Positions 13,193-26,189 of a stretch of DNA of 64,000 nucleotides are shown here, one piece after another (the stretch's first letter is position 1; each line of letters starts with the position of its first letter). The position numbers were made by a program, and so were the translations under genes. Under the pieces are notes generated by a model. That model was given only the letters and a program-made list of their open reading frames with translations. It searched no databases and was not told the DNA's origin. The stretch is from Plectrocnemia conspersa (lineage: Eukaryota; Arthropoda; Insecta; Trichoptera; Polycentropodidae), in the NCBI GenBank assembly GCA_009617715.1, contig VTFK01000304.1, forward strand, positions 590,558 to 654,557. Direction: 5' to 3'.

Positions 13193-13710
13193 ATTTAATC
13201 TATATAGGTACGTAACGCCTCAATCGAACATGAACCGATACTGATTTTGCTCATGTCGCAAAATTATCTATCGCTATTCAAAAGCTTTTTAAGCTCTCAA
13301 TGTTGTACAAACATATAGATAACGCTAAAAATGTTTGCACATGATTGAAACGAGATAAATTTTCTAATAATTCGTTGATAAAGCTATTATTGTCGGTATC
13401 AACAATATATAAAGGTACCTTTTGTGTTTATTATGTTACAGGATATACACAGGTAATTTTGTATTAAAATAACGATAATGCTGGTTGTGACAAAAACCAT
13501 ATAGATAGGAGATTATTGCTATACATCAAATATTTTTTAATGTTCCTGCCGATGTCAATGATCAATCGATAAAGAATCAATAAACAATAAACATATAGCT
13601 ACAAATAAAAATAAAAAACTCTTTTTTAATACAAAAATTTATTAGCACTCACAAGCAATATAAAAATATAAATTATTGAAAAGTGGTCGTTTTAATATAT
13701 TTAAATTACT
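13193..13710. other. Intergenic
   Basis: AT-rich spacer between the CFAP97-like gene's stop and the start of the downstream GPCR on the same strand. Nothing recognisable. Confidence 0.4.
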
Positions 13711-16524
13711 TTATCTCCGAAAGCTCAAATTCGATGATTTTGATCCCTGCAACTTTCTCAAAAGTACCTGTAAATTTAAAATGTATATTTACTTTACTAT
13801 AATGCATATTTTTAAGCATACAAATGAATTTTAGTGTTAGTTTGTATATACATATATAAAAATATAATTTAATCATTATTTGTCCCATTATCTTTCTTGT
13901 CAGCTTTGAGGTAACGAATTTTTCCATTTTGGTTTTATATATTAGCCACAGCCACAAACTAACTTTTTACACATATACATATATGAGCTGAAGTAGCTCA
14001 TTATTAGAGCTTTTAGCAAATCGTCGCATTGGTCAATAGGTTAAAAGAGGGAAAAGAGAAGCGCTTCTCATCGCAAAGTATATATACGCGAAAATTGCGT
14101 ACAACATATAATATTTCATCTAAACTCGCATCAAACGAAGCTTAAATGACTTAAAAGACCGAGGATGCAGCATATCATATACTAAGACAGATTATCATAA
14201 ACTAAGACATTTGGGGAGAGGCAGGAGGAGGCATTTGTCACAGTGGTAACGCTCGGTACCAAGCTTTCTTACTTTTGACATGAATTTTTGACTTCTGAAA
14301 AGGGATAATTGTTTTTTTCGCTCTCCTATTGGTAAAAAATTCTGTTTAGAAATGCTTCATTCGATTCTCACTTAATCTCACGATTCTCACAAGGGTACGA
14401 AAAGTCTCAGGTACTCAGATCCTGAAAAGGGAATCTTACCATGACTTTGAAGGACCAGCGAAATACGTGTTTAACAACAAATAGCCTCATTCCCGCATCC
14501 ACAAAACACAGCGGGATGTGACTTTTATTCAATGTTAAACTATGTATCTACAGGATGATCCAATTCAAGTTTTCTATGTTGTCAGCACTGTAAATCAGAC
14601 AGCTGTCAATAATCACGCTTATTCAAAATGTCAAATTTTAGTTTGCAACATCACATTTACTGAATGGATCGCTTAACCACCGCGCATAATAGTGTTCAAT
14701 TGTTCTACAGAAATAACAATTCTGTTCGAACTGTGTATTAAATTTATGGAAAGACCTATTGAGCAAACAATTCGCAACGTAGTGAAAAAAATTTAAGAGA
14801 CTGATAGCGTTCGATATAGGGTAAGGCTTGTGCATCATTATGACGCCCGTTCAACCGATAATATTGCTGCTGTAAGTGAAAGTGTGGCCGAAGACCCGGA
14901 ATTGTCGATTCGTCGGCGTTCGCAGCTTTTCGGCTATTCTTATGGCTCCCTTTGGCGTATTTTGCACCTACACCAGTATAAAATTCAAATAACGCAAGAA
15001 CTGTCCAGAAACTATGGATAGCGAATAATCTACGCAGATTGGGCAGCAGGGCAGCAGAAAGTTGATGTTGATTTTTCAAAGAAAATCTTCTTCTCTTATG
15101 AGGCACATTTCCGCCACTATGGGTATGTGAATAATATGGAGCAAGGAAAATCCTCACGTAATTCAGGAGAGACCAATACATATCCAAAAATAGTGACTGG
15201 TGCGCATTGTGGTCAGACGGCGTCATTGAGCCTTACTTTTTTTGAAAAAGATTAAGATCGGACTGTAACAGTCAATGGCGAGTGCTATAGGGACATGATA
15301 GTCTATTATTTTTGGCACAAACTGGAATATATTCCAACAAGACGGCGCAACTTGCTACACATCGGATGCAACGTCGGAAGTTTTGCGTGAAAAGTTCCCA
15401 GGCCGTGTTATTTTACGTTTTTGTGACGTCAACTGGCCGCCAAGATCATGAGATTTAACGTTGTTGGATATTTTTTTTGGTCATGTCTACGCCGAAAACC
15501 CGAAACGTTCGAGCACCTAAAAACCAACACCTGCCAGTTTACGTACAGTCGAAATACTGCCCGAAATTTACTTAAGTCATCGAAAATTACAACGAAAGGA
15601 TTGATTTCTGCAAAAAGTCCAGAGGCGCGCATTTAATTGAAATTATTTTTTATAATTAATGAAATATATCAAATGTTCGATTAATAAAAAAAATCCGAAG
15701 ATTTCATAAAATTTTTGGGTTTTTAATTAAAGTTCTGAAACTGAAGTTGATCATCTTTATATTGAAAAAAAATAAGTACTAAAACTCACATGTACGCCAG
15801 TTAATATAAAATGTATATTACCTGATTATCAAGATTGATCTTTTCTTGATTCCTGCGTCTAGATATAGCCGAATTAGATTCTCTCGTATAAGTCGTGTCA
15901 TTTGTTAAGCTCACATTTGAGCTTTTGGTCCTCATTAGTTTCCTCATCAAAATATGATTCTCTCGGTGAATTTCTCTAACTCTATCATTCGTGAACGACA
16001 TGTTCAATCTTCGAGATTTTCCAGCAGAAGATGTGGTGCTAAAAATTGAGAAGCATTAAAAAAATTCATTTATAAATAGAAAAACGCGTTTACCTGAACA
16101 ATGTGCTATTACTAGAAGTTTTTCTCGGTGTGGGCGTTTTAGGAATGTATTTGACTGGAGCTACAATCTCCTGTTTTTCCACCACTAATCTTCTACTATC
16201 GACTTTTTTGGCGCTCCTTGACGAAGATTGTTGAGTATCATTTTTCGGCGGATGAATCTCTATAGTCGTAAACTGAGGTTCTTCTCCGTCATCTCCTATA
16301 TCTTCTTCAAATTCATCCGATCCATAATCGTACTCCACACTATCTTGCGGCTCGATCTTTGAACTCAATTCAGGTTTTTCCACAGCATTCTTGCACTTAT
16401 CCGCAATGTTTCCCATCACTTGAAAATTTTCAGTCAGCATATCCACCTCGTTGTTGTTCTCTTCTACGATTTTTCCTGGTTTATTCCGAGCATTTTCCAA
16501 GCCGGATTTAGTCGTCATAGACAT
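13711..16524 (-). CDS. CFAP97: CFAP97 / hemingway-like cilium and flagellum protein
   Basis: Three exons, 16524-16094, 16038-15822 and 13767-13711, give 234 residues with all phases kept. The N-terminal part is acidic and low in complexity (VEYDYGSDEFEEDIGDDGEE near residues 64-83). The conserved CFAP97 (KIAA1430) region starts at NMSFTNDRVREIHRENHILM in exon 2. It continues through SRRRNQEKINLDNQ and is completed only by the 57-bp last exon, VLLRKLQGSKSSN. Family members act in axonemes; Drosophila hemingway is needed for sperm flagella. The 2-kb second intron contains a mariner element in the opposite orientation. Family call is strong; the small last exon is my inference from phase and family match. 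Confidence 0.82.
14260..14400 (+). repeat. Dispersed non-coding repeat shared with 51150-51260
   Basis: A segment around TTTTTGACTTCTGAAAAGGG and GCTTCATTCGATTCTCACTT matches 51160-51245 in the same orientation. It lies just left of the mariner element. Confidence 0.5.
14551..15757 (+). mobile_element. Decayed mariner-like (Tc1/mariner superfamily) transposon
   Basis: About 1.2 kb, the usual mariner length. Imperfect terminal inverted repeats are seen: GATGATCCAATTCAAGTTTT at the left and its degenerate complement ending GATCATC at the right, each next to a TA. The plus strand encodes a broken transposase with recognisable blocks: a helix-turn-helix stretch (SVAEDPELSIRRRSQLF), LWRILHLH, VTVN, and VNWPPRS near the catalytic region. 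Several stops and frame breaks make it inactive. It sits in intron 2 of the CFAP97-like gene, antisense to it. Confidence 0.85.
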
Positions 16525-17679
16525 ATTCCTATCTTAAGCATTTGTTATGATAATTTTAGATTATAACTGATTTTTATTAATTATTATAATGATTAATTAT
16601 TGTAAAAGACTCAGGCATACGTGTATGGCAAAAAATAGATTGTCACTAAACTAAATACTCAAATGCGACTTTGTCCAAAAGAACCACGCAGTACTATTGA
16701 TTTTTTTCGGTTGCGATGAGACGAACAAACAACCAACGGTTGATAAGTACTGTAAGTTTCGATTCATCATCATTATGAATATTTAACGAACCATAGAATA
16801 TTATAGAACACTTTTTATAACGAAATTTATATTAATATTAATAATAATAACACAATAGATTTTATTTATATATTAGAAATAATAATTCACCTTAATATAT
16901 ATTTTTAAATATTCTTTCTCTTGTAAATGTTTACAGAAAGCATTCACTCTTTGTTTACATATCGATAGTTTGGCCTTAACATGATCACTGCAGTCCATGC
17001 ACGGTAAAAGCAAGTTGTATTAGTACTTGCAAAATTGCGTATTTACATCTAAAGAACTACATATTATTAAAAATAATATGCCTTTTTATAAAACACATCA
17101 CATGTAAAAAACAGCCGTGTAATTTTATTATTCTTAAACCCCCCCTTTTTTGTAAGCCCACTTTTATTTTGTCTTGCTAGAATGCAATTATAATATAAGG
17201 TTTATTTTCCAAAAAACTACTTTAATATCATAATAAAAATGGAGAACAATCAATTGTTAGTATTAACACTAGCAACACTTGTAAATCGCCTGTTACAACA
17301 TGACAAGCGTTAGCGTTTCACCCGTGTTAACACAATCAACAACTACTAAGTAAGAAGTGAAACACAATACTAAAATCAATGACATCTATTTTAATAATTG
17401 TAAAGTGATGAATTTCTAAAAAAAGTTAGTACCGGATCGCTACTATATATTAAAGTGATCAATGATATTTTAGTATATGTGAAACCAGAGACGATTATTT
17501 TATTTTTTGTGTTAGATTTGGGCTGTACATTGCAGCTTTCATTCAAGGTGTTGCCATGAACAACTCAACTCGATTTTATTTTATTTTTCTGCACAATATT
17601 CATCCGTCAGATTTGGAAAAACAAGGAAAACCTAATCCATGATGATCAATAGAATATTTAATTAAATAATAATCACCAA
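16525..17679. other. Intergenic upstream of the CFAP97-like gene
   Basis: AT-rich. A TATCGATA motif (the core of the insect DRE promoter element) lies at 16960-16967, about 440 bp upstream of the CFAP97 start. Nothing else was recognised. Confidence 0.35.
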
Positions 17680-17775
17680 TTCCGATCCCACAGACACGAT
17701 ACATGGTATTCAAATCCAGGTCTTTCATGTATTAGTCACCGGCTTATACCACTGATCTAACTATTTATCATGAAC
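17680..17775 (-). repeat. tRNA-like SINE or tRNA pseudogene
   Basis: On the minus strand an A-box-like TAGATCAGTGGTATAAG is followed about 35 nt later by a B-box-like GGATTTGAATACC. This is the internal promoter layout of tRNA-derived SINEs. A convincing cloverleaf cannot be drawn by eye, so I do not call a functional tRNA. Confidence 0.45.
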
Positions 17776-17789
17776 GCGATTTCATTTTA

Positions 17790-18910
17790 AGAGTAGCGTT
17801 AAACAATAATAAAAAACAAACGACTGTTTCATACGAAAGCACTTTTTCACAAAATTCAGCCAGAAACGGACCGTTCCATTCTCAACGTTTGTAGCATTTC
17901 ACGATTTTATATCGAGTTGAAATGTCGCTTTTTTAATTCAAAAGCGTAATATTTTGACCAAAATTAGTGACTTATTTTAATAATTAATTTCAATTTAATA
18001 GTAATAACTTATATTTTGTATCCATAATTCAAGAACAACACGGCGAAGACTGGGAGTATCAACTGTTTAAGATAACGCCTTACTAATTTTTAGAGTTCTT
18101 TAGACGTTCCTTTTATATCGGTCTTTTGCGATTCCAATTTTGCAATATTATTTGTTATTATGTGTTCATCTGATTTCTGCTTCTATGACATTGCTTTTTT
18201 GTGCTTCTTTTTCCTATAATTAAAAGTATTACCTTTTCAAAAAACTATAATGAGTATAATAATTCAGTTTTAACTAGAGGATCGTATTCAGACTTAAACC
18301 GTCATTTATTTTAAATAGCGGCATGTTAACGATTAACTAATTTTAAGTTTTATCTACGTTCCTTTAATATGTCTTTTGCGATTCCTATTTTGTAATAAAT
18401 TTGTTTTTCTGTAGTCGTCTGATTTTTGCTTTTGTGCCACAAGTTTTATGAGCTTCTCTTTTCTCTTGACCTAAGATTCTCGTCTATATTATTAAAATAA
18501 TGGTTCTTAGGGTTCATCAATCAAGATATTAATTTTAATATTATTAATAGTATATGCGTTATTTAAGGAAAACGTAACGAAGACCAGTATCGTTCTGTAG
18601 ACATTTCATTTATATCCATATTTTGATTATAGGTTATGTAGACGTTTCATTTATATCCATATTTTACTTTTGTGATTGTGTTTAGTTTATTTCTGCTCCT
18701 GTGACATCGTTTTTTTTTGAGCTTTCGTGTTTTTTACTTATTAAGTTTTGCATACGTTCCCTTTATATCCGTCTTTTGCGACTCAGATTGTTCAATAACA
18801 ATAATTGTAACGGGTTTGACTGATTTCTGATAATGTTTAGATTCGGTTAATGCTTTTTTTTTAATTGTCGATGCAAGTTTTTTTTCAATCAATCTCATAA
18901 GTTGTAATTC
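17790..18910 (+). repeat. Dispersed repeat, copy 3 (longest), with about five sub-repeats
   Basis: 17798-18130 matches 6955-7350 over most of its length. The 'TAGACGTTCCTTTTATATC' sub-repeat recurs near 18100, 18340, 18590, 18645 and 18745, each followed by GATT-rich then TTTCTGCTTCTGTGACAT-like sequence. Confidence 0.65.
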
Positions 18911-19707
18911 TGTACGACGATATTTTTATGGGCTATTCCGATTAGAATGCATGTGATACAACATCAAATTACTACAATAGTATATTGATACAATAACAAA
19001 AATATTTTATTTTTATTTTATAAGAAAAATACTAAAAATGTACTAAACTTCATAATATATTATAATCAATCATTAAAAAATAATTAGAAATAATTTTTGA
19101 CCATTTTCTCAAAGCAAGTGCTGAAAATGAAACCCTTTTGGAAAAAACGACAGTGAAAATTAGTGATTAATCTTACATCTAAATTGAGATTTATAATAAA
19201 AACTCATTTTAATACAATTCGTTTGTGTAATAAAATCCACTGAAAATGTTAGCTGTTATTTTTTATGGAGTTCTATGGATTACTTTCATATTTGATATAA
19301 TTGTGTTAGGAAATGGAGACAAAATGTTTTACAATTTTAAATCGTAAAATTTACACTTTAATATTTATTTAGAAAAATTGATGATCTTAATATTAAATAC
19401 AATATTTACAATAACAAGTTATATTTTAAAAACAAATACGACTTAAAATTAACCACGTACTAAAAAAATAAATATTTTCTGATTAATAAAATAATCAATA
19501 AAATATTTTAACTATAAATTATATTAAAAACTGTCCTTCCGACAGTTTAAAGCTTAAACACATCAACCTTACACACAGATCAACAAACATATTGAGCAAA
19601 TTCACAATACAAACTAGCAATGCTATAGAAAACATGCTAATAACACAACCTACATATATACATATGTATAATATATACATATCTCAAACTTCTACTTCAT
19701 TCCTTTA
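18911..19707. other. AT-rich intergenic and 3' flank of the zinc-finger gene
   Basis: No coding potential seen. AATAAA-like motifs around 19460-19500 on the plus strand are not placed for the minus-strand gene. Confidence 0.35.
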
Positions 19708-22700
19708 TCATACATCAATCGGCATGGTGATTTCTCCTTCGCTGTCACCGAGTCCAAGATCTGTTACCTAAGAATGATTACATATTAAAAAAAAATCTTA
19801 AGGATTTTAGTACAACCTTCTGCTTTATATAGCCATATTAAAAATGGTCAAATTTGCAAGGTTGTATATTACATTTATTTATGAATGAAACTATAAATTT
19901 AATTATGAATAAAACTACCTTCACATCATCTTTTGGCATGATAGATTGAGCAGCAAGATCAGTTTCAGGTTCTATACCACTGCCAACCTGCGGTAATAAT
20001 AAAAATATCAATAAATATAATTTTTATTATAAATAAAATATATGTATTACCTCCATTGAGCCATGTTGTTCTTTATGGTGATCTTTCAAAGCAAAGAACC
20101 GTGCATAGATCGCTCCGCATATGTGACATCTGAATTTGAGATTGTTGATTCGTTTGTGAGTTGACATGTGATTTTTCACAGCGTACAGTGATGCAAATGG
20201 TCTAAATAAATAAATAAAAATGGTATAGCAGCTAAGATAATAATATAATTTATGAATGGAAAAATACCTATTGCACTCAGTGCATACAAAGGGTTTAGTG
20301 TGAGAATTTCTATGTCCGGCTAATTGAACCGCCGTTTTGAAGGCTTTCGGACATAAAGTGCATTTGAAAGATCGAACGTCTGAATGTGTCAAAACGTGAT
20401 GATTGTAAACTCCATGGGATTTAAATCTGAAATATATGAATAATTATAAAAGCAATGTAGATAAAAATGTAGGTATGCAACAAGGAGATACACCAGACAC
20501 AAAGAACTTCTACCTTTTAGAAGGTAACATACAGAGCCACAGATCGTGATTACATATTTTTCACAAAAATAAGGTAACTAGATTTATATGCAAAAATTAT
20601 AGTGATTTCAGGTGCATTTTTATATATTGTCGATTATGTATCCTAAAATTTTTGGCCAAACCAATCTTTTTAAATGTTAAAAAATAATATTAAATTCCTT
20701 AACCCTTCATTTTCCAAACTTCTTAGGATAACTATCTAAATATCAATGTATTACATATTAAAAAATATATCTGGTCGGGAAATATATTATTAACCACTGA
20801 AGCAAATAATGTTACCGATATTTTTTTTCAATGATGACGTTGAATCTGATAATTCTGGATAAAGCAGTAATATATCAGTTTATGGCAACCAAAGGGTTAA
20901 CACAATTAAGCCTTAGGAACACTTTCCTAAGGCTTAAGAAATATTAATGAAGTTTAAGAGGTACCATGTAATCATTACACAGAACTTTTACGCATAAAAA
21001 ACACTGAAGTTTTTCCAAATGATAAGTGCTAAAAAAACATGTGAACGCAAATTTTAAGTATTCCTCGTTGTATATCCTTTTCTTTAACATTTAATTGTAA
21101 TATATAAATTCACATATATCAATCTATGGAGAAGTTACTCAGACCTACACTAGAATCTGTCTCATATTAAGAACCCCCCTGATTTAGAGGAAGAGGCAAA
21201 GAAATCTGACTCAAATACTGAGTGTAGAAAACCATATCTAGCTTGGGTCTCAAAAATTCCAAATAGCTTACTTTTTACCACAACTTTTGCAAGTGTACGG
21301 TCTATCGTCCGTGTGTGTCCTCAAATGCAAAGTCAAACAATAAGACACCCTAAAAGTTTTATTGCAAACTTCACACATGTAAGGCTTTTCTCCTGTGTGT
21401 ATCCGTTCATGTTTAACTTTCTCGTGCGGCCTCGAGAATTGCCTATCGCAAAAATTGCACTGATAAGGCAGAACTTTTTCGTTCTTTATAACTGGAACCT
21501 AAAATCATATCCATCAAATCAATAATTAATATCGCTTACAGATCCAAGCTTTTTAATTCGATCTTACCTTATCGTTTGTATGAATTTTCACGTGCATTGA
21601 CAGAGTTGCTTCTGATTTAAACTTCCTGTTGCATTTACTGCAAATGAAACCGGCATCGTGGCTCTTATCATGATCACTCTTCAAACTCACGTTGATCCAC
21701 ATTTTACATATCACACAATGATAATACTCTGTCGCTGCATCCCCATCTTGATTTGTGATCATACACGAAGGTTTAACAGCTTTCACGTTGACTTCGTGCA
21801 TTCGCTTGTGAAGCTGTAACGATTTATTACTCGGAAAGATAGTCATACAAATTCTGCATTTGAAGTCACTAGATTTGAGCTTTTCGTTTAGTCTTGTGCT
21901 TCGATCTGTAAATTATATAAATTAATTACCAATTAAAATTACTAATAGATGTGTTATATATATATATGTACATACCAGTTTAATTCTTCACTATTTTCAT
22001 CTAGATTTTTATGGATCAGCATGTGAGTGATGAGAGCTTTCGCATTGTTACATTTCACAGAACAATGAGTGCAATTAAATAAATCTAAAAATAAGTAAAT
22101 CGATTAATACATATCATTATAGATATTATTATATATAATACAATAATACCATTTGAAGAATGACAACTGTGAGTCGTCATTTTCTTTATCGTGTCGAAAT
22201 GAGTCGAGCAATTAATGCAATAATAAATTTGACTCCCCACACTGATTTGTTTACTTATTATCGCATCATTTTTTGAGATAACAACACAAGTGTCTATTAA
22301 AAAAAAACATAGCCTATAATCCTATTATATCACTATATTAAAATTTATAATTGATACCATTGTCTATTGAAGTCGATGGCTTTTCATTGTCTTGTTCAAT
22401 GTTCAATATTTCTTTGGTGTACATAAATGTTTTATTAGATTCGTCTAATACACCTAAAATATACTTAAAAGTTATATTGAATAAATTTTTAATTATAATT
22501 TTATCATCAATCAAAGTATACCTGCATCTATTATCATATATTTTTCATTCTCACATAAGGTTTTATCATTGTGTTCAAGTTTGTTCTCATTTGTGTCTTC
22601 TTTGATGCTAATTTCATTGTTTACGCTCACTGATAACGCAACTTCAGGGCTCTGATCCTCTTCGTTACTCTATTAGAATAAGATAATTCAGTGTATATTT

Positions 22701-25385
22701 AATAAAATAATTTATAAATAGTTGAATATTTTAAATACCTCAATCACAACTTCTTGACCCTTATGAAAGTTTTGTATATGTTCGTCGACGGAAGCGAATG
22801 TAACATTGCAATTATAACATGCATATAGTTCCTTACTGGTGTTTTCTTCAATTGAAAGCTCTAAAAATATTTTTTTAAATCTGTTATAAATACTTTTACT
22901 AAAAATAAATAAAGACTAAATGCTTTCACTAGTTTTCATTTTATTTTTAAAACAATGGCATTGCATGAATATAAGCCGTGGAAGTACTGCTTAATAATAC
23001 ATAACTTAATATCTTAAAACTCTAGTTAAGTTTTCTATCCTCTCAAATAAACACACATGAATTGTTAGAAATAAAAAAACAAGCTAAAACGAACTTTTAT
23101 TTTAAAATATGATGATAATATTTGAGGTTATGTTAAGCATGCCTTTCGTTAAAATACTGTTAACTCTTTATTAAATAAAGTATTATATATAAATACTGTT
23201 AACTCTTTATTAAATAAATTAAATAAAGTATTTTCAATTAAAGAAATTGTATTGAATAGAAGATATTATGGAAATTTTTAGCTGTAGTCTTTGAGTTAAC
23301 TACAGGTTTTTTAGTTAAAAATCGAGAAAATATATGTATAATTTAATTAAAATATCTAACTCATATTTTTATTAAACTCCAGGATTTACGAATAAGTGCA
23401 TCAATTTTAGCAAAATGGGTGAAGACTGCTCATTCTCTATAATAGTAGTACGAATTTGGCATATAGTATATATTTTATAATCACACTCTTTTACATGTAA
23501 TATTGTAAGGCTCATCGGCAGTTTAAAGTTTTTACATGTGTAATAATTCGATTCTAACAATTTTGTTTAACCTATATGCTCAAATGTACATTGTTGATAG
23601 TAAATATAATTTATGTGATAAATACAATATTTTTTTGTAAGAAAACAAGATTATAAAGTTTTATGCGTAATTGCTTTCTCATTTAGAAATATCAAGTGTT
23701 TTACACAATTATATTTACTTGTGCTGTGCAATTAATTGGCTTAATTTAATGGTTTTCAACTGGAGTGATTAACGTAACTCTAAGGGTGCCTGAATCTTGA
23801 CTTTGAAGTAAATAATTTGATATGGAGATGAATATGAGATGCAAAAAAAATGTGCGATTAATATATTAAGTAAATAACGCGAATTTATATGGTAAAAATA
23901 GGCAACTGTATATATGAAGTTAGTATTTTTTTAATTAAAAAAATTCGTTATGCATTACTTTCATGGAGCTCGTCATGCTGTTGTCTCATATTTATTCATG
24001 GTTCTCTGAACCATTGTTAAGTAACCATGCTAGGCAAATGTTAAGTTTATTTGGAAGTACTTACATCTGAGAGTAAATGTTTTCCAAAATGAAAATTATT
24101 AAAAACAGGCATCGAAATCACAAAAGCTCGAAAATTGCATACGATTCGTATTTAAACAATGATGTTGAATTAAATGATTTAGTCAATTTACAAAATAGAT
24201 ATTTTTCTATTAGATTTAGAAGATGAAATGAAAAATTTTCTATGCTTGGCCAGATTAATGAAAAAAACAAATATAAATGAAATGCTTTAATTAATAAAAA
24301 AAAAAATATAAAATATCAAATACATTTACAGTATATAGAAATTTTAATAAAAATATTTCAAACGATGCCAGTTAGCAACGCTAGCATAGAAAGAACCTTG
24401 TCTGCTCTCAAAAGGGCGAAAAATTATTTACGGAGCAGTTTAGCTCAACAAAAGTTGTCAGTGTTATCTTTGCTTTTAATTGAAAGCGATACAAATATTA
24501 TCGATGAATTTTCTTCAGTAAAATGCAGAAAAATATTTAGATAAATTTGTATTGAATTTTATTGTTTCTTATTGTATATTTGTCTGACACAATAATATGC
24601 TAAACAAAAACATTACATTTGTACATTTTCGTAGCTTTTCAAATATAATCAAGATTTAAATTTTACAGAAAATATGGTTTTGTTCATTTTACATCTCAAG
24701 AACGTTGTAAATGTTTAATAACATTAACATTATAAAAAATGGCGGAAATTAATATTTCAGACGAATTTCTATTCGGCATTATAGAATTTATGTATTGAAA
24801 ATATAATTTTAGTAACACTAAATATATGAATAATCAGGGTTCAAAATTAGGGTTCAAAATCATAATTATTTTATAATTTTTGAAGTTAATAAATATAGAA
24901 TTTATGTATTGAAAATATAATTGTAGTAAAATTAAATATATGAATAATGTGATTATTCAACATAACTTTAAGATAAATATCATTAAAACATACTGTATTG
25001 ATATCTATAATTAATTTAAAAGTTTTTTTTTTGTATTGTGGGGGTGCATTACACCTGTATTATATTACTTAAGCACTATAGTATTTTTGTCACAGCTTCT
25101 CCCAAGCAACACTCATACAACTATTTATAAAATAAAATATTTATAAAGTAATAAACACTTATTCTCACTTAGTGCGCTCTCCGTCGCCAATTTCAATTCA
25201 CCTCTGGCTATTCCTTCTTCAGGGTTTTCTTCACATACAAACTGTCCACTATCAAATTGCTCATCGGTGATAATGTATATGTGACCGTCCTTTTCCGCAT
25301 CGATCAATTGCAGATGTATATCGTCGCAATTATCCTTAGTCAAAATGCCATTTTCTAACTTGACGGAAATCACATTTGACTCCAT
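19708..25385 (-). CDS. C2H2 zinc-finger protein, 12 fingers
   Basis: A likely nuclear DNA-binding factor of about 607 residues in 12 exons, in transcript order: 25385-25169, 22860-22739, 22669-22522, 22453-22358, 22293-22150, 22084-21992, 21905-21568, 21498-21272, 20426-20268, 20201-20051, 19987-19919, 19767-19708. The N-terminus is acidic. Twelve C2H2 or degenerate fingers follow, beginning CYNCNVTF, YCINCSTHF, FNCTHCSVK, FKCRICMTIF, YHCVICKMW, FICSKCNRKF, YQCNFCDRQF, YMCEVCNKTF, YTCKSCGKK, FKCTLCPKAF, FVCTECNR, FRCHICGAIY. Only one linker is the canonical HTGEKP. The tail is acidic (MPIDV end). The exon 6 donor is uncertain: a strong GTATGT at 21975 breaks phase, whereas the weaker GTGAAG at 21991 keeps it. 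Intron 1 (2.3 kb) holds a hAT fragment. No ZAD or BTB domain was seen. Confidence 0.82.
20906..20937. repeat. Perfect 14-bp hairpin in zinc-finger gene intron
   Basis: Arms TTAAGCCTTAGGAA (20906-20919) and its exact complement (20924-20937) are separated by CACT. It may be a tiny palindromic MITE remnant. Confidence 0.6.
24340..24544 (+). mobile_element. hAT transposase C-terminal fragment
   Basis: From the ATG at 24365 a 59-codon frame encodes the hAT dimerisation signature (PVSNASIERTLSALKRAKNY), then LRSSLAQQKLSVLSLLLIES. It ends in TAA at 24542-24544. The sequence upstream is decayed. It lies antisense in intron 1 of the zinc-finger gene. Confidence 0.75.
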
Positions 25386-26189
25386 ATTTGTTTATAAAAT
25401 TAAACTACGTAAATTTAGCTTATTAAATCCTGAAAAAAATAACATCACATTTTTAGGTTATATTATGATTAAGTGTTTAGATGTTTACCTAATGTTGCAT
25501 TTTGGTAAAGTAGTCTAAGAAAGACAATAAACTAGGTTCTAAAAGGCTACTGACCTAATGGATATGACGCGTCATTGAAATGAGCAAATCGGGCGCTTTA
25601 AGTTTGCGAATGTCTTTACTGCAATTTTGTTTTAATACTGTTTTTGAATCGAGAGTATCTTTAGACAACTTCAGACTATTGTCTCCTCTGCAACTTCACG
25701 GCGTAACCACCGAATTGACAGCTATATTTAGGGTGGTATAAACACGCGGCTTGATGACCATTACCTAAGGTATTCAATCAATAAATTATTTTTTACAAAT
25801 TCAATCAATCACGAATAAAATAAAATAATTAAAATAATTATACATTATATGAAATTCTTAATATTTTTGTTTGCGGTTAAGCATTGACATACCATAATTA
25901 AGGAGAAATATTTCTTTAGTTAATTTGTTGTATGTATATACATATGTACCTACTACATTATAAAGTGTTCCTAATGTTCATGATAGTTTGTTTAAATTTA
26001 CTTTAGTAAACCTTTTTTTACAATAATAACACAAAGTAAATGTGTTGATTTCCTAAGTTTTTTTTAATTTAAAAAATCCCTATATTCACATCTTTATTAT
26101 AAATTTCAAATTATTATATGTAACACAATTTATAATCAATATATGTAACTGCAACTGGTTTTTAATAATAACGTAATTTTATAAATAAA
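25386..26189. other. Upstream region of the zinc-finger gene
   Basis: A less AT-rich patch at 25580-25770 probably holds the promoter. It includes a TTTAGGGTGGTATAAACAC motif resembling 4212-4232. The remainder is AT-rich and featureless. Confidence 0.35.

Noticed and set aside
14756..15226. 156-codon minus-strand frame
   Set aside because: Antisense shadow of the mariner transposase.
17680..17775. Functional tRNA gene
   Set aside because: Only box-like motifs; acceptor and anticodon stems do not pair convincingly by eye.
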